Source: Bradyrhizobium sp. CB3481
GTDB lineage: Bacteria; Pseudomonadota; Alphaproteobacteria; Rhizobiales; Xanthobacteraceae
Length of the DNA stretch: 64,000 bases
Assembly (NCBI RefSeq): GCF_029714305.1
Contig: NZ_CP121647.1
Span: 5,600,501 to 5,664,500 of the forward strand
Direction of reading: 5' to 3'
Part shown: positions 47,507 to 55,304 of the stretch, piece by piece
Position numbering within the stretch: the stretch's first letter is position 1
Layout: the number at the start of each line of letters is the position of its first letter
Translations under genes and position numbers: made by a program
The notes under the pieces: generated by a model
Told to the model about the DNA's origin: nothing
The model's input: only the letters and a program-made list of their open reading frames with translations
Database searches by the model: none

Positions 47507-48370
47507 CTATGCCTTCTCGGAGGCTATCTTTTTACCGGGAGCTTGGATAGCGGACGTGTTCGAACGGATGCCCAGCCTGGCTAGCGCGTGCGACGGCTGG
47601 GCGTGCTGACGCATACGAGAGCCCAGGAATAAGTAACATAGAAGGCCCAGCGCCGCGCCGGCCACACCGATACCGGCCGCAAGTAGCGGGGCTGAAGTGG
47701 ATTTGGTCGACTGAGCGGACGCGGCTGGCGGGACCGGCTGTTCAAGCGGAGCCCGCTCAACCGGTACAAAGACCACCGACACCTTGTCATAGGACAGACC
47801 CTCGATGCTGTTGGCGACCAGCAGCTTGATCTGCGGTAGCAGGACCGAGAGCTTTGCGTTGGAGTTATGTCGAATGAACACCGACGCTGAGGACGGCGTT
47901 GTGTCCTTGCGCAAAAGATCATTTTTCGGCAAAACGACGTGGACACGCGCAGATATGACGCCATCGATATCGCTAATCGTGCGCGACAATTCTTCGCTCA
48001 GGGCGTAAACGTAGCGGGCCCGCTCCTCAGTCGGCGAAGCAACCAGGCCCGATCCTTTGAACACCTCGCCTAGGTTCTTGAAAGGCGGGCGGGGCAGCCC
48101 TTCCAGATTTAGCAGCTCGATCGAAAAGGCTAGCTGCCTCTCCTCGACTTGGATCGTGCTTGTCCCGTCCTTGGCAGTAACACGGATCGCATCGACGCCC
48201 CTGCTAAGCAGGAGCGCGAGCATCTCATTGGCCTCGCGCTCCTGCACTTTCGTGTAAAGATCGGCCTTGCAGCCAATCAGGAGGAGGAGAAGCGGCAGCA
48301 CGGCAATAACACACAACCACTGACCTGATAGGCGGGCATGGCCGCTTTGTCCGTAGATAGAACCAGTCAT
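47507..48370 (-). CDS. rhcJ: RhcJ/NolT (SctJ), inner-membrane ring lipoprotein
   Basis: 287 aa from ATG 48370. The signal peptide ends in a lipobox (PLLLLLIGCKADLYTKVQER). The periplasmic YscJ/FliF domain follows with EREANEMLALLLSRGVDAIR, YALSEELSRTISDIDGVISA and RVHVVLPKNDLL. A C-terminal membrane helix (LLAAGIGVAGAALGLLCYLF) anchors it. It lies 8 bp after nolB. Confidence 0.95.
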   Translation of the reverse strand: MTGSIYGQSGHARLSGQWLCVIAVLPLLLLLIGCKADLYTKVQEREANEMLALLLSRGVDAIRVTAKDGTSTIQVEERQLAFSIELLNLEGLPRPPFKNLGEVFKGSGLVASPTEERARYVYALSEELSRTISDIDGVISARVHVVLPKNDLLRKDTTPSSASVFIRHNSNAKLSVLLPQIKLLVANSIEGLSYDKVSVVFVPVERAPLEQPVPPAASAQSTKSTSAPLLAAGIGVAGAALGLLCYLFLGSRMRQHAQPSHALARLGIRSNTSAIQAPGKKIASEKA

Positions 48371-48378
48371 CAACGAAC

Positions 48379-48903
48379 TCAGCCGGCCGATAGCAATTTG
48401 TTCAAAGATGAGCTGACGGCGCTGGTACTCTTCGATACGAGCGAAACCTCGACGACACCTTTGTAAACGTCCTGCAGACTCGCAACCAGCGTGTCGAAGT
48501 CGAGCACCCCTTCCGGCTTGCCCGCGGGGCTCGTCCCGACTAGCTGCGACCGCGAAAGCGGCTGAGCGGCCGGCCTAGGTTGAGCGGTCTTCGAAATAGC
48601 GGCCACACCACCGCCCGTTGCCGAAGGAACGGGATTGCTCCGATGCATCGAAGAGAGCGCCTGGAGCACGCGCTCGCCAGGCGGGATCGCCTGCACCGTT
48701 GCACGCTGAACCTCCGACACCGCAGGAACGGACGCTGCCCTATCTGCGACTGAGGAGGCAGCGTCTAATGTCGAAGCGACATGCAGAAGAGTTTGCTGAA
48801 ACTGGCTCTGCTCGCCGATGGCCGCTGGCTGGTACAGCCCGGACAGACCTTCGGCAGGGTTCAGAGAGATCTTTGTAGCGCCTAGCATGATCGAAGCTGT
48901 CAT
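48379..48903 (-). CDS. nolB: NolB/NopB, first gene of the minus-strand T3SS operon
   Basis: 174 aa from ATG 48903; ATG 48888 is an alternative, and neither has a strong ribosome site. The protein is Ala/Ser/Gln-rich with a C-terminal conserved part (VLDFDTLVASLQDVYKGVVE, then SLVSKSTSAVSSSLNKLLS). Its place directly before rhcJ and its short helical C-terminus suit an inner-rod role (SctI), an inference. NopB is also found among secreted proteins in other rhizobia. A tts box lies about 60-90 bp upstream. Confidence 0.85.
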   Translation of the reverse strand: MTASIMLGATKISLNPAEGLSGLYQPAAIGEQSQFQQTLLHVASTLDAASSVADRAASVPAVSEVQRATVQAIPPGERVLQALSSMHRSNPVPSATGGGVAAISKTAQPRPAAQPLSRSQLVGTSPAGKPEGVLDFDTLVASLQDVYKGVVEVSLVSKSTSAVSSSLNKLLSAG

Positions 48904-48960
48904 TGGTTTGGCGCCGATGAGACACGCCGTCGTTAAGAATTGAATTGATCGGTCCACACC

Positions 48961-48992
48961 GTAGAGAGGCGAGCTGACCGCAAGCTGACGAA
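48961..48992 (-). promoter_or_regulatory. tts box of the nolB-rhcU operon
   Basis: The minus strand reads GTTCGTCAGCTTGCGGTCAG followed by CTCGCCTCTC. It keeps the GTCAGCTT...CAGCT framework of tts boxes, with a changed centre, and lies about 60 bp before the nolB start. It should drive the eleven-gene operon. Confidence 0.75.
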
Positions 48993-49085
48993 CACGAGAG
49001 CCATAAGCCCTTTTAAAGATCACGTTTTGGCTTCCAATTTGGGGCGAAGTGTTAATAGTTGTGCTCAGGCCGAAGGGACTTGGGA

Positions 49086-49784
49086 ATGCTAAGCCGACGC
49101 ACGATCGTGAAGATTTTAAACCGAGTTGCGGGCGCAGGAGTTTTCCTTTCAACCGGGATCGTCACGGCGTTTGGTGCTCCGCTCGCGCTGCCTTCGGCAC
49201 CTTATAGCTACACGGTTCTGGATCAGGACCTGTCGGCCGCACTGCTGGAATTCGGCAACAACCTCAATATCAGGGTGAACGTCAGCACCGAGGTGAAGGG
49301 CCGGATTCGCGGGCGCATGCCAGATCTGCCACCGCGCGAGTTCCTCGACCGTTTGACCAGTCTCTACAATCTTCAATGGTACTACGACGGGCTCGTGCTG
49401 TATGTATCTGCTGCAAACGAGGCGCAAAGTCGTCTGCTTTTGTTGAAGCCGATCAGCTTCGATGCATTCAAAGCGGCCCTCGACGCGCTCAACATCTCCG
49501 ACGAGCGCTATGTTGTGAGACCGGCACCGGGAGATGGCCTCGTCCTTGTTTCTGGTCCACCACGCTTCATCGCGCTCGTGGACCAAACGCTCAACGGCCT
49601 GGTGGCGGAGGCGCAGGCGCGGCCACACACCACCGCCGAGAAGCAGCCGCGGGAATCGGTACTGAAGTTGTTTCGTGGCTCCTCGGCCACGGTCATTCGT
49701 GATGGACGACCGGAAGGCTCCTATTCTTCCGACGTGCCGCAACGGGACAGCGTCGTGCGCGAGCCGGGGCAAGGCGAGAGATGA
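49086..49784 (+). CDS. rhcC1: RhcC1, N-terminal secretin component
   Basis: 232 aa from ATG 49086. After a signal peptide (VAGAGVFLSTGIVTAFGAPL) come two secretin N-domains: YSYTVLDQDLSAALLEFGNN, RMPDLPPREFLDRLTSLYNL and WYYDGLVLYVS. The C-terminal secretin pore domain is missing and is encoded by rhcC2, the split typical of rhizobial T3SS. It is divergent from the nolB operon. Confidence 0.94.
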   Translation: MLSRRTIVKILNRVAGAGVFLSTGIVTAFGAPLALPSAPYSYTVLDQDLSAALLEFGNNLNIRVNVSTEVKGRIRGRMPDLPPREFLDRLTSLYNLQWYYDGLVLYVSAANEAQSRLLLLKPISFDAFKAALDALNISDERYVVRPAPGDGLVLVSGPPRFIALVDQTLNGLVAEAQARPHTTAEKQPRESVLKLFRGSSATVIRDGRPEGSYSSDVPQRDSVVREPGQGER

Positions 49785-49843
49785 CACTGAAAATGCGCGG
49801 CAGCTTCCGGCGACAATTCGGCTAATTGTAATCCTTCTGACGC

Positions 49844-49880
49844 TCGTCAGCTCCTCGAAAGCTAACTCTCCTGCCGCCTA
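49844..49880 (+). promoter_or_regulatory. tts box downstream of rhcC1
   Basis: The plus strand reads CTCGTCAGCTCCTCGAAAGC followed by TAACTCTCCTG, one base off the consensus core. It lies 60 bp after rhcC1 and 110 bp before a tiny ORF at 49958, its only nearby target. Confidence 0.82.
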
Positions 49881-49957
49881 CGGCTGAGCTGGTGCCGAAT
49901 CTAGATGTCCGCTCGGCGGATTAAGAGGCTATATTCTCAAAAGGAGAGGAGAGCTGT

Positions 49958-50023
49958 ATGGATTTCAACCCAATCGACGGAGTCGGGTCGCCCTGGTCCC
50001 CAGGGTCCAACGCCTCGACTTAA
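49958..50023 (+). CDS. Possible 21-residue peptide behind a tts box
   Basis: The ATG at 49958 is preceded by AAAAGGAGAGGAGAGCTGT, among the strongest ribosome sites in the window, and 21 codons (MDFNPIDGVGSPWSPGSNAS plus Thr) end in TAA. MDxNP-type starts are common in type III secreted proteins. It could be the opening of an effector whose remainder was lost, or a genuine small peptide. The following 49 bases to 50072 show no continuation in frame. Confidence 0.45.
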   Translation: MDFNPIDGVGSPWSPGSNAST

Positions 50024-51278
50024 GCGGATCATGATCTATTTAGTCGATTCATGAATGAAGCCGAGCCATCATCGTCTGCCCGCCTGAGGAGACGGTACAT
50101 GATTTCTTATGGGCCGTACCGAGTTGTTCAGCTATGAGGATAGAGACGAACGCGCGGTCCTCTGCCGGTTGCTTGCCGGCCCTATAGGGACACCTCCGAT
50201 GAGAATATGCATTGGGCGGTCCGCGGATGGCCAGGCTTCATCCATGTGCCCAACATGGGAGTGATAGTTGAACGAACGTCGCGAGGCCCGGCCCCAGCTC
50301 GGCCGTGTAGGGCTCACGTTGAGTGAGAAACGTGTGATTGGGACGAAGTGGGTCGGCAGAAGCCCTATCTTATCAAGTATGTCGATCAAGACGTCCGAGG
50401 CCCGTCGGGAGTGTTTCCAGTCCGAGTCGACAAGAGCCCCGATGCCGTACCTCGTGATGGATCGGCAATAATGGGTCGACACTGCTCTCCTCTTGACGAT
50501 ACAGGCCCTGCGCAAGTCTGTGGAGTTACGCTCCAGGGTATGGGCGGCGGAGGTTTCAGCGAGAACGAACCAAGCCTGATTCTGTAAGGCTCGCTATCGA
50601 AGCTGACGAGTGTCACAAGGAGCTAATGGCGACCGTATTGGTTTCCTCCGGAGGGTGCGGCGCCGGTCGTCTGCTGAAGAAAAGCTGGTGATGGTCGAAG
50701 ACAAGGAGCCGCTCTGACCTGGAAAACCGCTTTGGAGTGAAACGGCACCGCTTCCGTGATACTTGGCTTTCATCTTCCGTGCCACCGATGCAAGCTTTCG
50801 GACTTTGCAGCTGAAAAGCTTGCAATTTTGATCGCGGCCTCGACCTGAGCGTAGACCTTTTTCCAATCGTTCGTTTCGATGTGCGGGTAGTCTGTGTATA
50901 TCGACGCGCGCCGTTTCCATGCTTAGCCTTCGGCGCGGATCGCGCGAGCCTCCCTTTGATTGAGGCGGCGGACGCGGCGGCCGGGAGCTCGCTCCTTCCA
51001 GCTATCAGGCGGGTTCCGCGCTTCAGCATCTTCCGAGCGCCTCAGCCCAGGCCGACGCTCCCTCTTGGCGGCCACTGCCGAGAGCTGCCGTCCTGCAGGA
51101 GCTATTCTGATCAAACAGGCTTTTCGGTGGCGCCCTACTAGCGTCCACCGAGACCGCCTTGCCCGCCTGCACACTCTTCTCGACCAGCATTTAGCTTTTC
51201 TTCTGCAGACCACCGACGCCGCACCTGACGGAAGCATCGAGGCGGTCTCCAATGGCCCATCATCAAGCGCTCTGAGCC
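50024..51278. other. Relic region between tts boxes
   Basis: No gene can be supported. The part 50485-50640 resembles 29420-29570, the promoter and leader of the GNAT effector relic, including a minus-strand tts box at 50588-50612. The DNA downstream of it on the minus strand (50480-50130) holds a single short frame with no family resemblance, so this is probably the front end of a lost effector gene. The stretch 50640-51278 shows no protein-like frame. Confidence 0.5.
50588..50612 (-). promoter_or_regulatory. Degenerate tts box
   Basis: The minus strand reads ACTCGTCAGCTTCGATAGCG. The left half matches the tts box, but the centre has lost a few bases. Flanking similarity to 29512-29536 shows a common origin of the two promoters. 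Confidence 0.65.
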
Positions 51279-51315
51279 TCGTCAGCTTCTCGAAAGCTAA
51301 CGTTGCTAGCATGAG
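51279..51315 (+). promoter_or_regulatory. tts box upstream of the 69-residue ORF
   Basis: The plus strand reads TCGTCAGCTTCTCGAAAGCT followed by AACGTTGC, the best tts box in the window. The ATG of the next ORF is about 50 bp downstream of the core. Confidence 0.9.
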
Positions 51316-51347
51316 AAGAGTGGATTATCTACAGGCCGGTTACGAAC

Positions 51348-51557
51348 ATGAACGCAGGTGCACCCGATATCGGAGCAACGGGAAGCAATAACGGGGCGAA
51401 TTTTGACGGAACCGAGGGGGCCGATGACGCCAACTCGCAGGTCGCGCAACAGCGCAAAGCTTTCGAAACGGCGCTTGGCATGATCGCAATGCGAATTTTG
51501 AACGATGCGCAGGCCGATCTAGACTCTGTCATGGACGACACAGAAGAGGATGTTTGA
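51348..51557 (+). CDS. Small TtsI-controlled protein, candidate secreted Nop
   Basis: 69 aa. The N-terminal 30 residues are Gly/Asn/Asp-rich (GAPDIGATGSNNGANFDGTE); the C-terminal part is an amphipathic helix (RKAFETALGMIAMRILNDAQ then ADLDSVMDD). Size, helix and strong tts box fit a small secreted structural or accessory protein of rhizobial T3SS. Needle-like and NopH-like identities are possible; I cannot decide between them, and nopA is assigned at 58056 on operon position. The ribosome site is weak. The next 157 bp up to the IS256 target site hold nothing recognisable. Confidence 0.6.
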   Translation: MNAGAPDIGATGSNNGANFDGTEGADDANSQVAQQRKAFETALGMIAMRILNDAQADLDSVMDDTEEDV

Positions 51558-51834
51558 ATCGGGTCATTGAGTCGGGAACAACGAGCGGAAAACGGCATAT
51601 CCAACAACGGTGAGACGAGAGGAAGGAGGGCGCTTGTCCGCAGCTGGAGAATCCGTAGCTCAATGGTGCGTGGTCGTTCAGATTAAGAGGGTCCTTACGG
51701 TTCTTGTCGCTCCTCCGGGCCAGGGAATGTCAGATATTTTGTGTAAGAGGCCTCTGTGAAGGTTGAATCGCAGTCGTTTCTTGCATCAGCCGGACATTGC
51801 CATCGATCTGATGGTGGCTAACAATGGCCGGGCA

Positions 51835-51899
51835 GCAAGCTCTGTCAAGGCCGCAGCCGCCGCAGGCGGGGGCCGCAGGTCCGCCTTTACAGAGCTTGC
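51835..51899. repeat. 65-bp palindrome near the 3' end of IS256 element 2
   Basis: GCAAGCTCTGTCAAGGC at 51835-51851 pairs with GCCTTTACAGAGCTTGC at 51883-51899 (16 of 17), around a GC-rich centre. It lies between the transposase stop and the element end. It could be a terminator or a small palindromic insertion like the one at 52919. Confidence 0.7.
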
Positions 51900-52400
51900 T
51901 GATCGGCCAAACTCGTGCCGCCGGATGAGACGGCTGATCGACACTTTGGTCATCGCGCTGATCCCGGAAAACGCGAGCCGAACTGAATGGCGAACTGACC
52001 CATGGCGGCAGTCCACTCGACGCCTCGCCGCCACCTCAATCCGGCGTTCTTGATGGCGAGATAAAGCAGCTTCAACGCCGCGTCGTCGTTGGGAAAGCTG
52101 CCGCGGGTCTTGATGATCTTGCGCAAGCTACGGTGCAGCGCCTCGACCGCGTTGGTGGTGTAGATCATCTTGCGGACGCCAGGAGCGAACGCGAAGAACG
52201 GCACGACCTGTTCCCAGGCGCGGCGCCAAGCCTGGCCGATCGCCGGATAGCGCTTGCCCCATTCGTCCTCGAACTCCTCGAGCCGGACCAGCGCCATGTC
52301 GGCATTCTCGGCCCGGTAGATTGCCTTGATGGCAGGCAGGATCGCCTTGCGATCCTTCCAGGCTACAAACGCCAGGCTGTTGCGGATCAGGTGCACGATG

Positions 52401-53969
52401 GGGTTGTTGAAGAAGTCTGCAGACGTTGATTCACTGGTCCCGCCGGTTCTCTTTGATTCGCGAGGTGGGCAGGATGCTCGGCCGGAAAGAGCGCGATCAG
52501 CTGGAGCTGTTCATCACTGGTTCGTTGCGACAGCTCGTTCCAGACGACCACATCCTCGCTCGTGTCGATCGCGTGTTGGACCTCTCGTGGCTACGTGACG
52601 ATGTCACCGATCTCTACTGCACAGATATCGGACGCCCGGGGGATCGACCCCGAAGTGGCTGTTCGGCTCATGGTTGCCGGCTTTCTGCTGGGAATCATCC
52701 ATGATCGACGGCTGCTACGCGAGGCGCAGGTCAATCTCGCGATCCGTTGGTTCGTCGGCTACGGTTTGCACGAGGTGCTACCCGACCACTCGTCGCTGAC
52801 GCGCATTCGCCAGCGCTGGGGTGCCGAGCGCTTTCGCAACATCTTCAAACGCACCGTGACGGCGTGCATAGCAGCCAAGATTGTGGCCGGCGAGATCATC
52901 CATATCGATGCATCGCTGATCCGTGTATAGCGCGACAATCTGGGTGGGGAGCGCTTCCACCCAAATTGCCGCGCGGCATCCGTGCGAATGTGAGCTGGGA
53001 CGCTTTGGCCGTACGCCATGTTGCCGACGTAGATGCGGCGAATCCATCCGAGTTCGGATGGGAAGACCGTCAGAGCGGCAAATACAAAAAGATCTGCACG
53101 ACCGACCCCGATGCGACTATGGCGACGAACGGTCGTAACCGTCATCTCGAACTCTCCTATAAACAACATACGGCTGTCGATGATCTGAAGGGCGTCGTTG
53201 TCGACGTCGAGGTGACGACCGGCGAACAGAACGAAGGCATGGCCCTAGAAGCTCAGCTCGATGCCATCGCCTTGACAACCGGTGTCGCTATTAAGACGGC
53301 GACCATGGATGCAGGCTACGCCTATGCTAAGGTTTTTCGGGCGTTGGAGGACCGCCAGATCGATGCCGTTGTACCAGCCAAGGCCGAACGGCAACCTAGC
53401 AAGGTCATACCGACGCGGCGCTTTAGGCTCGATGCCAAGCACAACCTGGTGCGCTGTCCAACCGGCAAGATCCTGCGGCCCAAAGGCAAGCTGCAACGGG
53501 ACTCTTTCCAACACTTCCATGCGAGTGGCAAAGACTGTTCGGCCTGTTCCCTGCGGCCGCATTGCGTGAGCCCCTCCCGCCACGCTCGTGTGGTCGTGTT
53601 CAATGTCAACCACCCGTCGTTACTGAGAGCGCTGCGCAAGAGGCTCAGATGGGGGGAGCATGAACGCCATCTCTATCGGCGTCATCGTTGGCGGGTCGAG
53701 GGCGTCCATGGCGAAGCCAAGACTTGGCACGGTCTCCGTCGCGCCATACGCCGTGGCAGAGACAACATGCGTATCCAGGCTTTCCTGACCGCCGCTGCTA
53801 TCAATCTGAAGCGGTTGGCCGCAGCCGCTTTAGCCATTTTGCTCGTGTTCGCTCCTCACGCTAACGATCGGCCGTTTAAGGATCGCCTCGACCTGAGGCC
53901 TCCCAACGGCGCGACTGTCATCTTGCAAGAACGCGAGTCAATCGAAGATACGGGCTTCTTCAACGACCC
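52401..53969 (+). mobile_element. IS1182-family element inserted in IS256 element 2
   Basis: 1569 bp, bounded by GGGTTGTTGAAGAAG at the left and its near-complement CTTCTTCAACGACCC at the right (14 of 15). It is flanked by 7-bp duplications CACGATG at 52394-52400 and 53970-53976. Excision with one duplication restores the IS256 reading frame. Confidence 0.9.
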
Positions 53970-54003
53970 CACGATGCAGGTCTGTACCACGGTCTGCGGA
54001 TAG
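52474..54003 (+). pseudogene. IS1182-family transposase, broken by an indel and a palindromic insertion
   Basis: ATG 52474 opens MLGRKERDQLELFITGSLRQ and LARVDRVLDLSWLRDDVTDL. A G-run at 52637-52642 carries one base too many, and the protein continues in another frame (IDPEVAVRLMVAGFLLGIIH, SLTRIRQRWGAERFRNIFKR, IIHIDASLIR). A 59-bp insertion at 52919-52977 breaks it again. The third stretch (ANVSWDALAVRHVADVDAAN, HTAVDDLKGVVVDVEVTTGE, LYRRHRWRVEGVHGEAKTWH) holds the catalytic C-terminus. Its frame runs through the element end into IS256 sequence, with a stop at 54001-54003. Confidence 0.88.
52919..52984. repeat. Palindromic mini-insertion with 7-bp target duplication
   Basis: A 52-bp segment (52926-52977) lies between two copies of ATCCGTG (52919-52925 and 52978-52984). 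Its arms CGCGACAATCTGGGTGG and CCACCCAAATTGCCGCG are 15 of 17 complementary around a 9-base centre. Deleting 59 bp restores the IS1182 transposase reading IDASLIRANVSWDAL exactly. It behaves like a very small mobile palindromic element. Confidence 0.85.
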
Positions 54004-54825
54004 ACCGAGGCGATTGCCTCGGGAAAGCCCTTGAGTCCATCGACCACCGCGATCAGGATATCGTTGACGCCGCGCGTCTTCAGGTCGTTGATGACCTTGA
54101 GCCAGAATTTGGCGCCTTCGGTCTGCTCGATCCACAGGCCCAGAACCTCCTTCTCGCCGTCCGGATTGAGCGCCAGCGCGACATAGACGGCCTTGTTCTT
54201 GACCATGCCTTCATCGCGAATCTTGACCCGCAGCGCGTCGAAAAACACCACCGGATAGACCGGGTCGAGCGGACGGGTTTGCCATTCCCGGACTTCGTCG
54301 AGAACCGCGTCGGTCACCCGGCTGATCAAATCCGGCGAGACCTCGGCCCCATAAAGTTCGGATAGATGCCCCTGGATCTCGCGCACCGTCATGCCGCGCG
54401 CGTAGAGGCTCAGGATTTTGTCGTCGAAGCCGTCGAAACGGGTCTGGCCCTTGGCGATCAATAGCGGCTCAAAGCTGCCGGCCCGGTCGCGTGGCACGGC
54501 TATGTCGATCTCGCCGTCCTCGGTCAGGATTGTCTTCGCGCTGGTCCCGTTACGGCTGTTGCCGCTGCCGCGGCCGGCCGGGTCCCCCTTCTCGTAGCCA
54601 AGATGATCGCTCAGCTCCGCACCAAGCGCCCGTTCAATCAGCGCCTTCTTCAGCTGCTTGAAAAGCCCGTCCGCACCTGTGAGATCTTCAGGCTTCTCAT
54701 AGTTAGCAAGCAGTTGATCCAGTAGTTCAGGTGTAATCGTCGTGTCGATCGCCATGTGAGTCTCCTCGGTAAGGTAAACTCACAGAAACCTGCTTACACA
54801 TTCTTTCTGACACCCTCCCGGGCCA

Positions 54826-55304
54826 CTCCGGTCAGCCGTATCTCGGTAGCCCAGTCTGGCTCACATATGACCGAATTCGCCTCGCTTCACGCAATCGCGC
54901 ATTTACAAACTTGGGTGTCTTATACGGGTAGAGACCGAACAGGGTCTTCCCATCCTCTCTTGACCGTAACACCATGGATCGCGCGTTCGTGCCGCGTGGT
55001 GTTCGCCGCCACGGCCCACCGGCCGCGAAAACGCGTCCCTCTTGTCAATCGACTTTACAACGGAACTTCTGGCAGAAGTCTAGTGCAACTCGATTTGAAG
55101 TTGGACCAGCTCTCGCTGTGGAGACGCCCCCACTCATCCAGTTGTGCCTTCGTTGCAGACCGGCAGAGATAGACAGCCAAATCATCGAAAACATGAGAGC
55201 GCCCATAATGCACGGATACCCTCAAGCGAGGCGCTCGTTGAGGAGCATGGGAAAGCGGGCGACAGCACCCGCTCCCGTTCTTGTGAACCGTGCTCAGGTC
55301 GGCC
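54826..55304. other. No gene seen
   Basis: Between the right target duplication of IS256 element 2 and the end of nopE there is no protein-like frame with a ribosome site and no recognisable repeat. Confidence 0.5.

Larger units (their letters stand above)
51950..54755 (-). pseudogene. IS256-family transposase, interrupted
   Basis: The N-terminal part reads from ATG 54755: TPELLDQLLANYEKPEDLTG, GNSRNGTSAKTILTEDGEID, then the catalytic region (PVVFFDALRVKIRDEGMVKN, AVVDGLKGFPEAIASVYPQT) to QTCIV near 53975. The C-terminal part resumes at about 52393 with HLIRNSLAFVAWKDRKAI, NAVEALHRSLRKIIKTRGSF and ends at 51950. Apart from one copy of the 7-bp duplication, the pieces join without loss. Confidence 0.9.
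51723..54817 (-). mobile_element. IS256-family element 2, split by an IS1182-family insertion
   Basis: Inverted ends are GGGAATGTCAGATATTTTGT at the left, and GAGGGTGTCAGAAAGAATGT when the right end is read inward. An 8-bp target duplication CCGGGCCA lies at 51715-51722 and 54818-54825. Removing the inner element leaves about 1.5 kb. Lineage and ends differ from IS256 element 1. Confidence 0.9.
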
